NCBI GenBank assembly: GCA_009746045.1
Contig: RPFO01000418.1
Coordinates: forward strand, 456,501-520,500
Direction: 5' to 3'
DNA length: 64,000 nt
Origin: Mesostigma viride
Lineage: Eukaryota; Streptophyta; Mesostigmatophyceae; Mesostigmatales; Mesostigmataceae
In this document: positions 10,162 to 21,377 of the stretch, in pieces
Layout of the letters: every line of letters begins with the position of its first letter
Numbering within the stretch: position 1 is the stretch's first letter
Notes under the pieces: generated by a model
What the model saw: only the letters and a program-made list of their open reading frames with translations
The model's database searches: none
Told to the model about the DNA's origin: nothing
Translations under genes and position numbers: made by a program

Positions 10162-11799
10162 CATGGGTCACACGTCCGACGATATGGAATCCGACTGATG
10201 ACCATGCGGAAACGTGCTTTGGAGCAAATAAGGAATTATATGGATAGTAAGGGATTCTATTCCGAAGCATCATAAGGAATTGTAACTGGAGCAGCAGCAA
10301 ATTTGGACATCACTTCATCACGACCAGCAGCAAATTTATGTCCGTCCGCGAGAATCACTGGGAGATTAAAAAACAGCGATGTTAACTCGACGCACACGTG
10401 CATATATTGAATAGCGCAATGGCTGTATTCAAGTTTAAGAATCGGGAGTGCGTACCAGACCCCTCCTAGCTAGGGGAGCCTGGTACGAAGTACGTGTAAT
10501 CAGTCTATAACCGACCAAATGATCAGCTCCGTGCACTGACATTGGTGCACCGTTGAACCCCTCGCAAGCTCATTTAAATTTGGGTGTCAGAATTCGACAG
10601 TAAGCTTACCGGAGAACAAAATCTACGACACATTTCCCCAAGGGATCAGTCATAATTATAAACCATGTGTAGTATAATAGGAGTTATTAAGTGTATACGG
10701 GCGCGCGAGCAACTCGACCAATTTTACAGGAATCGAAATATCGTTTGATTCTGATCCGGCCCTAATGCACTATGCCAATCTTGTACGCCAATACTAAATA
10801 TATGTCAGCGTTGGCTTTGGTTATATTTGGGTGCCTTCACTCTCCGATGTAAGTAATTATAATTTTTAATATGTCACGTGCACCGCAGTCATGGTGCGCC
10901 GGCGGACCACGGCCCCCCGCCTTCTGGCCGCTGGCGTCTACTGAGCAACTACTAATACTAGGTGGCATGCTTCCAGTTTCAGTTTCCCGGTTTGTATCAT
11001 CCTTTGTTTGTATTGTGGCCCATCAACTTGAAATGAATTATTAGTTTCCTTCCTTTAATCGACAATAAGCGTCCACCATGCCGGTGCAGGTGGTCATGAT
11101 GGCAATCACGAGGTTGGGACCGCGATTGAGAAACGGATGGAAGGCGCTTCTGGTCTCTGGCTACCCCACCTCACCGGCCCCCAACGACCCCCCCCACCCC
11201 CCCACCCCCACGTTTAAAGATCCCACCTGTTTGATTGAGACTGGACTTGCTTGAGACCCTGAATTTTGGAATGTCAGGTTTAAGATCGCAGGGCTGGTTT
11301 CGGGCAAAAAGGTACAAAAGGCTGCTGGGGTGGACCCCGGGCAGTGGTACGCGGTACGGATTATTTTCTCAGGTTTACCGCCTCTGGTTTAAGATATTGC
11401 GGCTGGGCCTCAACTTTCAGACTGTCAGCTCTGGATATGATTTCATGTTTAAATAAGATCGCAGCCCTGGGTCGGCTGGACCCCATTAGGGGGGAGTGGG
11501 GGTGGAGGAGTCTCAACAGGGCGCGTATTATCTTCAAGGGGCCGACTTGATCAGCTATTGCAACGATTTCGCCTTAATTGGTTATGCGCACATGAATTTC
11601 CCGCCCTTCGCCTTCTGCCTTCCGCCTTCCGCCTTCCGCCTTCCACCTTTCGCCTAAGTCCGCCAAGTTCCCCTCTCCCATCATGCTGCCCGCCCATGCA
11701 TTCAAGTCAAGGCGTGGCAAACATATATTTCAGGCCTGCCCTGAGCCTAGGAGACTGTGCTAGCTGTGCGTGGTTGCCGAGCATTGATACATTACTAGC
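10162..11799. other. Non-coding stretch
   Basis: No gene seen. Holds a small (CCTTCCG)n run near 11613-11645, a C-rich stretch at 11186-11210, and two related motifs (TTTAAGATCGCAGGGCTGG near 11279 and TTTAAATAAGATCGCAGCCC near 11449). Frames of up to 83 codons here show no family signature. Confidence 0.4.
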
Positions 11800-12425
11800 T
11801 GCCCTGTGATGACAGTGTATGCATTCGCTGTGTGGCCACTGGCCAGCCAACCTCATCGCTGCCTCCGAATGGTGCGTTACTTGGCCCCAGGCAGTTACAG
11901 CCAGTTAACTTGCTCCCCACAAAATGTTGTTTTAGCTGCTCCGCCTCCACGGCTCACATCGATCATGGATTTCCACATTCAATTGCTCCCGCCCTACGAG
12001 TGTTTTACAGTTTATGTATGCATGACCCCCTCCCACGTGCTGCCCTTGTCCTTCCCCCGCGGTTGCTTTCCTTCTCATGGCGCGCGCTGACTGCCGAGGG
12101 CCGCCTAGCTATATCTATCTCGCAGCAATGGTGCTCACCACTATAGACACTCCCGGCCAGTTAGGCTCGAAACACACGCCCTGCATGATCAAGCAAGCTG
12201 TTTCCACTTTCCGGCCCCACCGTCTAGGTCATCTAGTCGCTCTACACGTACGCCAGCCATAATTTCAATGCACAAGGCTACACATTTCCATCTCCATTCA
12301 TATTCATCATCCTGAACGACTCGACAACGCGGACAAGATAACGGCAGGCTCGAGCTACCATCGGTCTGGATTCTCCCGATTTCTGGCCGGCCTGCGCTGG
12401 TTGTCTCCTTGATATCTAGATCACA
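11800..12425 (+). repeat. Dispersed repeat, copy 1 (copy 2 in syntaxin intron)
   Basis: The core 12283-12415 matches 32575-32712 in direct orientation: CACATTTCC(A/G), CTCCATTCAT, CATCATCCTGAACGA, GATAACG(G/A)CAGGCTCGAGC and TGGTTGTCTC are all shared in order. Weaker similarity (CCAGCCAA, TTTTAGCT(G/A)C, CCGCC) extends leftward about 400 bases. The family is not identified. Confidence 0.6.
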
Positions 12426-12779
12426 TCCACTTTGCATGCGGCATCAAAGCTGGATCGAGCGGCCAGCAACTAGCCTAGTCACACTGTTGGATGTATCCAC
12501 ATGCATAAACACTTAGTTAGGGGGCTTTGGGGGCCCGGTGTTTTGTTACAATACAAAAGCATGGTAGGAATAGTTTGCCTGCAAGATTAGCTCGAGGCCC
12601 TACTTGAGGACCGTATAATTTCAGACTAGCTGTGGACGTACATGATTGTACTTATTGACGTCGTGCCCAGGAGACGTCCACTACTATCTTAATTTGGCAA
12701 AGGCAGTGCTCCGTGGTCCCCAGTCGCCCAATGGGACACCAGACCAAATTAATTAATTTTGTTACAATGAGGGGGCCGG

Positions 12780-12850
12780 GTCCTAACATTAATTAATTTA
12801 ATTAAGTAATTAATTAAGACACGTGGGTATAGACACGTGACTGCGTCCTA
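12780..12850 (-). repeat. LINE-type 3' end module (TTAA tail + CACGTG stem-loop)
   Basis: TTAATTAATTTAATTAAG followed by GACACGTGACTGCGTC, the same tail-plus-stem-loop that ends the LINE fragments at 46.9-48.5 kb. The orientation is that of an element on the minus strand. No coding part is attached. Confidence 0.6.
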
Positions 12851-12927
12851 ACATGGTGATGTTAATGACACAAGTAAGAGCACTGAGCGCTGTTTTTCCC
12901 TCGCGGTCATTAATCAGCAGTCAGCAT

Positions 12928-13271
12928 GAATGAATGAATGAATGAATGAATGAATGAATGAATGAATGAATGAATGAATGAATGAATGAATGAATGAATG
13001 AATGAATGAATGAATGAATGAATGAATGAATGAATGAATGAATGAATGAATGAATGAATGAATGAATGAATGAATGAATGAATGAATGAATGAATGAATG
13101 AGTGAATGAATGAATGAATGAATGAATAAATGAATGAATGAATGAATGAATGAATGAATGAATGAATGAATGAATGAATGAATGAATGAATGAATGAATG
13201 AATGAATGAATGAATGAATGAATGAATGAATGAATGAATGAATGAATGAATGAATGAATGAATGAATGAAT
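12928..13271. repeat. (AATG)n microsatellite, left half
   Basis: About 86 near-perfect tetranucleotide units with two or three variant bases. It is read in three frames as HSFI-type repeats, which are not proteins. It is the left part of an array interrupted by the PAT-like retroelement; the right part is at 29907-30261. Confidence 0.95.
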
Positions 13272-13478
13272 TGGTGAGCTATGCTCATTTTATCTATGAC
13301 TAACCTGCTGAGCGGAGAATGCAACGCCGTATAGCACCAAAAGAAAAAATAATTTTAGAAAAAATAATTTTTTGTGCTGGCACCCGTACCCCAGCCACCC
13401 AGGTAGGGGTTGGCTGGAGAGGTGGTTGCTATAAAGGGTGGGCTTCCATTCTAGGGAAGCAGGTTGTTTCTTTTGCCT
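13272..13478 (+). repeat. Split direct repeat A1 of the PAT-like element
   Basis: 207 bases, TTGGTGAGCTATGC to TTTCTTTTGCCT, repeated as A2 at 18159-18365 with few differences, mainly in the A/T runs. Confidence 0.9.
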
Positions 13479-13546
13479 GAGAACCTCACGTGACCACATC
13501 ACAAAAAACAAAACGCAAGATAACACATCAAGCAGTATAACCCACC

Positions 13547-14647
13547 ATGACCACAGTGACAGCCCCAGACCGGAATTTCCTAGCGAAACTCAAGCAAGCA
13601 GCCAAGGAGGGATGCACCCCAAAGGAGGCCGCCACTGCGGTCCAGAAGATCCTAGGGGAGGGGAACTGGCTAGAGCGGATCCAGAAGCTCACTCCGGGGC
13701 GTGCCAAGAACGTCATGGACGTCTGGAGGAAAGGGGGTTTGTCAGCGACTGGGATGGGGAGGAGGCCCTGGCCGATGTGCTAGCAGCGCAACTGGGGGAG
13801 GCTATTGCAGAGCCGGATCCACCAGTGTCAGCAGGTGCGGTGGGAACGGGGGTGTTCCCCCTTCGGCAGGTGGAAGCGGAGGGGCGGGGCATGGTGGAGC
13901 GGGCGCTGGGGAGGACGATGGCGCTCCTGGGGCGATCGACCAGGCTGTGGCGGACCTGGACCGAAACCTAGGTCGGCTGCTGGGGACCGAGACGGGCTAT
14001 GCAACGCCAGCTGGAGGGCTTCCATCCCGGCCGGGCAACGCCCGCACTGGCGGAGATATTGGCGACCTGATATCGGCCATGTCGAAGCTGCTGGACCAGG
14101 CAAAGACTCCAGCAGCTGCAAGCCCAGCCGCAGCGACGACTGCTGGCAGGCTGGCGCGCACGAAGGGGGTGGCGCTGAGTGGGCATGCAGTGCCGGTGCT
14201 GGTGAGCAACATGCTGGAGGCGGTGCTGCCGGGAATGCTGGACTACGCGGAGAGCGTGGGGGGGAAGTCCATCCGTGCATCGTTAATGCTGACGATGCAC
14301 GGCAGCTCAGCCAGCGGGGAGAGGCGGATGCTGCTCCTGCAGATGGCAGGAATTCTGGACACGATGGTGACAGAATTTGGCTACTGGGCCACGCCACGCT
14401 CCGAAGTAATTCTGGAGCTGGCAGCAGCCGAGTACCTGGCAAAGCTGATCACGGCATGCCAGCTGGTGGATGTGGGGTCGACGGGTGGAAGGGGACGCCG
14501 TCGGCAATGCTGCCATTCCAGGAGGGTGGAGCAATGCTGGCGTCTCCGGCGGTGCGGGCGGCGATGAGCATGGGGAAGCTGCAGCACAAGCTGGAGCAGG
14601 GTCCCGGCAAGAAGGGGCAGGGCGGCCCGTCCAACAACAACAAGTGA
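13547..14647 (+). pseudogene. Gag-like region of the PAT-like element
   Basis: Opens with MTTVTAPDRNFLAKLKQAAK and continues as overlapping open frames up to about 14647. The region is rich in Ala and Gly. Position and size fit the structural-protein frame that precedes the polymerase in DIRS-group elements. It looks broken, with about two breaks. No zinc knuckle was seen. Confidence 0.5.
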
Positions 14648-14843
14648 GGGAGCGGTGCCTTCTTCCACTACCTCTTCCAGCACCCCTGCCACCTCGTGAC
14701 TGGTGGCAGCAGGTACGCTCAGGCCGTAGGCGCGATAGGATGAGTCGGGCTTTTAATGCTCGCACACTAGCCTGTCAGACGGTTAGGGCGTTAAACTGGA
14801 TGGGGGGGGGGGGCGAGACCCGCCTGCTGTAGATTCAGCCCGT

Positions 14844-17762
14844 GTGCCCGGGCCTCTGCAGCAGGCGGCCCTAGATGGGATCGATGATGCTTGCAGGTCC
14901 TTTGTCCGCCGGAACGGTGGTTCCGTAGCGGCAATGGCAGGATCTGTAGTGGATGGGGGTGAATATGCTGAAGGAGCCCCTTACGAACCGTTAGTGGCCG
15001 CACGCTTGGCTTTGCCTGGTCCGGGGGAAGGTGGCCAAGTGGATGTGCTGAACTTACTACCCCCCTCTTGGGGAGCAATTTTGAATGATGAGAGTAGGAT
15101 GGTACGGACGCTGAGCCCAGCAGAGCGGATCTTGCAGAAGTCGATGCGGATCTCGCGGGGGTGTAGCATGGAGGAGTTCGCGCGGGTTTGCACGGTGTGT
15201 GTGGAGAGGGGGATTTTGGGTGGATTTTTTGAGGAGGAGCCGCCTATGGTGAACGGTACTTTTGGGGTCGGAAAGCCCGACGGCCGTATACGGCTGATTG
15301 TGGACAACCGGCGTGGCAACATGCCACTACCAGATCCTATGCCCGCTTTTTTACCACACCTTGGCGTGATTTGCGATTTGCCCACGCGCGCTGGGGAGGA
15401 TGTTTTTGGGGGCGTATCAGATTTGGATTCGTACTACAACAGACTCCGCCTGCCAGTTTGGATGCGGCGGTACTGTGCGTGGATGCCGGTGTGGTCGGAT
15501 CTGGTGGGCCTGAGTGGGGCTCGTCGGAAGGTGTGGCCGTGGATGTTGTGCTGGCCAATGGGCAACAAGCTGGCCGTCGCGGTGGCCCAGTGTGTGCATC
15601 AGTCTGTGTTGTACCGCTGTGGCCCCAAGCCGCCGTTGGAGGCTAGTCGTGGGCTGAGCATCAACATGTCCGCGCTGATCCTGGTGGCGGAGGCCAACGA
15701 GGCGGGGGAGACCGTCCGGCTGAGGCTGGAGGAGGACCCTGCTGCGCCCTTGGCGCCCTCGCCGTGCTTCGAATCTCGGCAGGATCTGGAAGGTATGCAT
15801 GCTGTGACGATCGATGACCTCCATTTCACCCACTGTGCGTCGGTGGATGGGGTGAATCAGCAGCTAGATCGTGTTCAGGCTGCCTACGCCGCTGTTGGGC
15901 TGGTGCAGAAGTCTGACAAGGTGGTACGGGCGACAGCAGAGCAGACTGGTGTGCAGGCGGTGGGGGTCATTCACCAAAGGGATGGTGACGTGGTGCCTGT
16001 TCCTGAGCGTGTGGTGGCAGTTATCGCCGCTACTCATAGAATCTTAGATCGCGGGTTTACATACTACCGCGAACTTAGTTCTGTGCTTGGGAAGTGGGTG
16101 TGGATGCATCTGCTGTGCCGCCCCATGCTTTCGGTGTGGTCTGAGACGTACCGGCTGCTAGCAGCCATGAATGCCTCCCTGCCTGGGCGCCGCTGGCGCC
16201 TCCCTGCGGGGGCCCGCCAGGAGCTTCAGGCGGCGATCGACCTGGCCCCCTTTTTGAGGGCGGCCAGGGCCCGGCCCCTTTCTGACCGGGTCGTCGCAAG
16301 TGATGCGAGCGGCTCCGGCGGTGGGGTGGTCTACAGGGACCTGCCTGGGGCCGATTGTGCCCGGCTGGCGACCCGGCGCGAAGCGCGGGGGTGGCGGACG
16401 TCTGGGGAGGACTGGGACCTGGAGCGCATGGAGGAGGGGGACTACAGCCTGCTGGATAGTGGCCACTGGCGTACGGCACTGTCCTACCGGTGGCGGGGGC
16501 AGCCTAACCACATCAATGTCAAGGAGGCGATTGCTGCGACACAGGGGGTCGAGTGGTCGTGCCGGACCAAGGCGTGTCGAGGTAAGCGAGTCGTCCGGCT
16601 CGTAGACTCCAGTGCTGTGGTGGGGGCGTTTGTCAGAGGGCGGTCGTCTTCCTACCGTCTCAACCAGCTGGTTCGGCGCTACTGCGCTCTGTCACTGGCT
16701 GGCGACATGCAGAGCCACTGGGTCTGGGTGGCTACCGACCACAAACCAGCTGACAAGGCCAGTCGGCGTGGCGCTTGGGTTCCTGACTTGACCCGGTGTG
16801 GTGACGTGCATCCCAACCCTGGGCCTGAGGGGGCGCGACGCCCTCGGGACTTGGCACTTTTGGAGGGCACAGTCAACCCTGTGTCTACCTTGCCAGCGTA
16901 CCGGCGTGCGGCGGCTGTCTACGTGGCGTGGGCGCCACCTGGCCCTGTCGACCCAGCTGACGCCGAAGCCATTTTCTGTGAGTGGATTTCTGCTGTCTAC
17001 CATGCCAGAGGCGGGCGGGGGCGTACCTTATGCCAGCATGCCAAGGCCTGTCTGCACCTGTACTACCCCGACATTGTTCGGAATTGGGTACTGGCGGACC
17101 GCCTGCTAGCAGGTTGGCAGCGGCTTGTTCCGGCTGTCAGCCCTCCGCCTATGCCCTGGCGCCTTTGCTATTTCACTGCCCTGTTGCTAGTTTCACGTCG
17201 ACAGGTGCATTTGAGTGCGTTGATTATTATTGCTTTCCAGCAGTATTTACGCATTAGCGAGGCGCTAGGGCTGCGGGTTCGGGATGTGGCTCATCCCGGC
17301 CACCCCCTTCTCGAGCCAGGGCCCATGGTCGGTGCCCTTGTGCTGCGCAACCCCAAAACTGCGCAGGGGGCGGCCCAGCACGTCCTCGTCCGGGATCCAC
17401 TTTCTTTGTGGCTCCTGCGACGTCTGACGGCTGGCCAGCCCCCGGATGCACTCCTCTTTCGAGGCTTAACGTACAGCCAGGCTAGGCAGCAGTGGGAGGC
17501 TGTGCAGGCCCGCATGGGCATCCCAGGGATGTTTTCTTTTCACAGCCTCCGGCATGGGGGGGCGACGCACGACGCCATCGCTGGCGAGTCGCCGGAGGCC
17601 ATCCAGCTGCGCGGCCGGTGGGCTTCGGCCCTCTCGGTCACGCGCTACATTGGCCTCCACCGCAGCCTCCTGGGGCGCGACATCCCACCCGCCCTCTGGG
17701 CTCAGGCCCTGGGTTTTGACCCAGCGGCTTTCCGGCGCCACTTCGGTGGCGTCGAGTTTTGA
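14844..17762 (+). CDS. RT-RNase H-tyrosine recombinase polyprotein of the PAT-like element
   Basis: Open frame of 972 codons, apparently whole. The first 330 residues are a DIRS-type reverse transcriptase: PDGRIRLIVDNR, then GGVSDLDSYYNRL, then VTIDDLH near residue 323 as the YxDD equivalent. An RNase H-like part begins near 475 (VASDASGSGGGVVY). A 2A-like motif DVHPNPGP lies near 651-658. The C-terminal third is a tyrosine recombinase: Arg in YLRISEALGL (about 802), the HSLRHGG box (about 899) and the Tyr in TRYIGLH (about 933), so the R-H-R-Y set is visible. This enzyme inserts circular DNA copies of the element. Domain order and the split repeats agree on a PAT/Kangaroo-like family. Confidence 0.85.
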   Translation: MPGPLQQAALDGIDDACRSFVRRNGGSVAAMAGSVVDGGEYAEGAPYEPLVAARLALPGPGEGGQVDVLNLLPPSWGAILNDESRMVRTLSPAERILQKSMRISRGCSMEEFARVCTVCVERGILGGFFEEEPPMVNGTFGVGKPDGRIRLIVDNRRGNMPLPDPMPAFLPHLGVICDLPTRAGEDVFGGVSDLDSYYNRLRLPVWMRRYCAWMPVWSDLVGLSGARRKVWPWMLCWPMGNKLAVAVAQCVHQSVLYRCGPKPPLEASRGLSINMSALILVAEANEAGETVRLRLEEDPAAPLAPSPCFESRQDLEGMHAVTIDDLHFTHCASVDGVNQQLDRVQAAYAAVGLVQKSDKVVRATAEQTGVQAVGVIHQRDGDVVPVPERVVAVIAATHRILDRGFTYYRELSSVLGKWVWMHLLCRPMLSVWSETYRLLAAMNASLPGRRWRLPAGARQELQAAIDLAPFLRAARARPLSDRVVASDASGSGGGVVYRDLPGADCARLATRREARGWRTSGEDWDLERMEEGDYSLLDSGHWRTALSYRWRGQPNHINVKEAIAATQGVEWSCRTKACRGKRVVRLVDSSAVVGAFVRGRSSSYRLNQLVRRYCALSLAGDMQSHWVWVATDHKPADKASRRGAWVPDLTRCGDVHPNPGPEGARRPRDLALLEGTVNPVSTLPAYRRAAAVYVAWAPPGPVDPADAEAIFCEWISAVYHARGGRGRTLCQHAKACLHLYYPDIVRNWVLADRLLAGWQRLVPAVSPPPMPWRLCYFTALLLVSRRQVHLSALIIIAFQQYLRISEALGLRVRDVAHPGHPLLEPGPMVGALVLRNPKTAQGAAQHVLVRDPLSLWLLRRLTAGQPPDALLFRGLTYSQARQQWEAVQARMGIPGMFSFHSLRHGGATHDAIAGESPEAIQLRGRWASALSVTRYIGLHRSLLGRDIPPALWAQALGFDPAAFRRHFGGVEF

Positions 17763-17960
17763 CGTCCTCCTGTTTTTACCTCTCGTCTTTTAGCTATCAA
17801 CTGACCTCACCCTTGTGTGGGAGGTCAGGGGGGAAATGGTTTAACTAACCCGAGGGTGAACCTGGGTTGGGACAAAGTACCCCCACCATAGCTAGGTAGT
17901 TTAAGTTTTCTTTTTTGCATGTCCTACGTATTTTCGGCTGTTAGCCATGTAAGGAGATGT

Positions 17961-18158
17961 GGGTAGAGCAGGGGCACAGCTGCTGTGGGCTGGCCCTGCA
18001 CATTCACATAGTGTGCTCACCCTAGCATACAGATGGCCGTGTTGCCATCTGGTAGACATGTCTGTGTTATTCCACCGTATAGAGCTAGCACACATATTGT
18101 AATAAATTTGATGTTTTGTGGTGATGCATGCAAAGCAAGGCAAGGCCAGAAATGGATT
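17961..18158 (+). repeat. Split direct repeat B1 of the PAT-like element
   Basis: 198 bases, GGGTAGAGCAGGGGC to AGAAATGGATT, directly abutting A2. It is repeated as B2, which the Gypsy element has divided into 18390-18474 and 29792-29906. Confidence 0.9.
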
Positions 18159-18365
18159 TGGTGAGCTATGCTCATTTTATCTATGACTAACCTGCTGAGC
18201 GGAGAATGCAACGCCATATAGCACCAAAAGAAAAAAAAAATTTTAGAAAAAAATTTTTTTGTGCTGGCACCCGTACCCCAGCCACCCAGGTAGGGGTTGG
18301 CTGGAGAGGTGGTTGCTACAAAGGGTGGGCTTCCATTCTAGGGAAGCAGGTTGTTTCTTTTGCCT
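18159..18365 (+). repeat. Split direct repeat A2 of the PAT-like element
   Basis: Second copy of A1, adjoining B1. The B1-A2 junction gives the sequence expected at the closed circle of the element. Confidence 0.9.
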
Positions 18366-18474
18366 CCCACCCACCCACCCTGGCAAAAGGGGTAGAGCAG
18401 GGGCACAGCTGCTGTGGGCTGGCCCTGCACATTCACATAGTGTGCTCACCCTAGCATACAGATGGCCGTGTTGC

Positions 18475-19048
18475 TGTTACGTCCTGGCTCGACTCTATCC
18501 CAAACATCTCGCCTAACCTTACCTAAACTAGTGATGAGGCACCTACCGAGGAGTGAGGAGCTATATTGGCTATAAGACCTAGGACGCGACGACGCTGCTT
18601 CTCAATGCATTCCCTTATAATACGCCATATACCGAATAAAACCAGGGTACTACGAAGGAAACAATACTACACTGCCGTGACCCAAGCCTATATGTGTTAA
18701 TTCATTTAACACACGCCGAGTGCCATTCACGAAGGACAACTGCTGCATAAATGATCGCCGACAGGCGTGTATGCTCGGGCCGACATCGACCCTCGCACAC
18801 AGGACCAACGCACGTCCACAAGGTTCACACGCAGGATAAAAGGACCACTACTAAAGTACGCAGCGCGGCGCGACTGCACCGAACCACCATACTGTACAAG
18901 TGCCACGTCACAAGGCCCGGTACCGACCGGCCAAAAGGTCCTTACTACACGTAAGCCTAGGAAAGTCAGCGAACTGCTCCGGAATGGCTGAGGCAACAAG
19001 GGACCTAATTTACGTCCGTAACAACAACAAAAGTTACGCGACGTAACA
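18475..19048 (-). repeat. 3' LTR of the Gypsy element
   Basis: 574 bases starting TGTTACGTC and ending GACGTAACA, reading as the same sequence as 29213-29786. Confidence 0.95.
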
Positions 19049-19419
19049 CCTCCCCCCCCACAAAGGTAGGGAGCCCTCTCCCTACGCACAGGGAGGAAAC
19101 CAAGGGATAGGAAACCTAATGCACCCAGCACACACCAACACAATCGGCAGGCCATCCAAGATACAAAGCACCAACGTATTAACTCGGTCTCCACCACCAC
19201 GCCGGGAGGTGTAGGGTTAACCAGCACCAAGCCTGATGGTAGGTTCCCCTAACTGCCCGGAACAGAGTCCTTGCCGGGGGGGACGGCACTGGGCAGGACA
19301 CACAGAGTAAACAAATCAGTACCAAGGACCAAGAACGACCCGGTCAACTGGCCAGAACGTGAGGGCGACTCTATATACCGGAGGGACAACACCCTCAGGT
19401 CGGGCCTAAGGCCCTCTAT

Positions 19420-21377
19420 CTAGTTGCCATCAGTCTGATAAGTGCCACGCGAGGCCAGCAGAACATCCAGATACGCATGGTAGTGGGCCACATCATCGGC
19501 ATTGTCATGCCTATCTACAGTGAGGAAAACATCGGCCCACACGCCATCAGGAAAAAGACCCAGGAAGGCCCAGTAATACCTATGCTGCGTAAGAACGACC
19601 TGGCCACGGGCCCAGTCCAGGAAACCACAGGCAAAGAGGCGTAGGAAAGGCTCTACCGCGATCAAGCAGAGAGCCCGCAGGAGTAGGCGATGATACCGGA
19701 TCCGAGAGCGCAAACCCGTCGGGAAGAACAGATCTACCAGGGGCTCCACGTCAGACGGCCACATCCGGATGTGCCGAACCTCACGGAAGCGCCACCGACG
19801 GGCACACTGTCGCGACCCGAACGTCTCGAGGTAGTCGCTAGCCCGAGGAGGAGGATGGCCACGGGAGTCCAGACCCTGGCCCGGGATGGGCGCTGGACGA
19901 CGGGCATCCCACTCTAGGATGGGCTGGAGAACCGTGCTGTACGTAGCACCCGGCACCACAGGAAACTCTACCGTAAGGGCATCTGAGGCCATAATGCCCA
20001 GAGGCGGAGGGTAAGCCCACTGGAACCCACCGTAGGTGTCCAAGTCATTGTGACGCCTAGCCCAGCGATACAGAACGCGCCGAACCAGGATCTCGCCCTG
20101 GAACACAGGATCAGCTACAATAACCATATCGAAAGGAGGCCGATCAGTCTCAATGGGTAGGCCACGGTCCCGCGGCGCCCGACACACCTGGGAGAACCCG
20201 AGGGACATGGGCGAAATGGCAAGCTCGGCGGAGGCGCGCGGCAGGTCACACTGTCGGCAGGCGTGCGCAGACATACCGTACCCAAGGACAGGCGTGTCGC
20301 GCGACTCCGGCGTCGCATGCACCACAGAAGGGACCCGATCCTGATCGCCCTCGGACAACTCCCGGAGGGAATCAGCAGCGCGGGTGGCGCGAGGATCAGG
20401 GCCGCTGGCCCGAACAACCGCAGCCAAAGACCGCGGGGCCGAAGGGACAGGGGCCGAAGCAGGGGTATAGGAACCGGCACAGACGCAGACGGCGCCGGTA
20501 CAAAAGGAGGTCGCGTCGGACCTGCTGCCGGAGGGGGTCGCGACGGACCCGCCACCGCAGCTGGCGCTCCGGTCTCCGGTGGCGGCGCACCCCCAGGCCA
20601 CATGTTGAAAACAGGGCCCGTAGGGACAGGCAATCCGGCATACGACTGGTTACCATCCAAGCTCCAGTCGGGCACCGGAATCCTCTGCGGAGGACCACCC
20701 TCCCAAAGCCTGGGAAGACCGCCCGGGTCGCTAAAGAAACCCCGCGATGGCGGCGCTGGCGCTGTGGGGGGCCCGGAAGCGACGACGGCGGGCGCGGCCG
20801 CTGGGGCGGAAGACTCGCGCAGAGGCGCAGGTACGTCGGTAGCAGGCGCAGAGACAGCCGGAGGCGTAGGAGCCGCAGCAACAGAAGAAACCGCAGCTAC
20901 CGAGGGCTCGCACAGCGCGGGCGAAACCGTAGGCGCCGAGGCAACCGAAGGGGAAGGGGGCACAGATACAAAAGACACCCCACCTGGCGTGGCTGGAGCA
21001 TGCGCCTGGGCCGCCATGAAGGCCCCGAAAGCCGCGGTCAGGGACTGGATCTGTGCCTGCATCGCAGAAACAGTCGCCGAGAGAGGATCAGGCTCACGAT
21101 CCGAGCCCAAACGGGTAGGCTCCACCGACGCGCGCCGGGTCGACCGTGGTGAAGACGGGACAGGGGAAGGAGCCGACACTGAGGAGGAGGACGCTGCAGG
21201 GGAGGCCGAATACTCTGGCGTGTACTGTGCCTCGACTGGTGCGTCCGTAGGGGAAGGGTCGCCAAATGCTACTCCCGCTGTCTGGTCCGCGATCTCCATG
21301 AACTCGACCGCCCGTAGGAGGTCACAGGGGTTGTCATCTATATCTGCCTCGCCCTCGCCCGGAAGCCAGGGGAACAC
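19420..21377 (-). other. Unknown frame module in the 3' part of the Gypsy element
   Basis: Two long overlapping minus frames. One (21377-20115, 420 codons) begins MFPWLPGEGEADIDDN and is rich in Pro, Ala and Ser, with a short helical part SATVSAMQAQIQSLTAAF. The other (20601-19420, 393 codons) ends in a compact region with EILVRRVLYRWARRHND and FLRLFACGFLDWARGQVVL. I recognise neither. They do not look like reverse transcriptase, protease or integrase, and the module is not seen elsewhere in the window. A second structural protein, a piece of another retroelement or captured host sequence are all possible. Confidence 0.45.

Noticed and set aside
12914-13324. 136-codon frame of HSFI repeats, and the similar frame at 29864-30340
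   Set aside because: They are only the (AATG)n array read on the minus strand; a tetranucleotide without stop codons stays open in three frames.
13805-14647. 280-codon plus frame and 204-codon minus frame
   Set aside because: Alternate-frame shadows of the GC-rich gag-like region.
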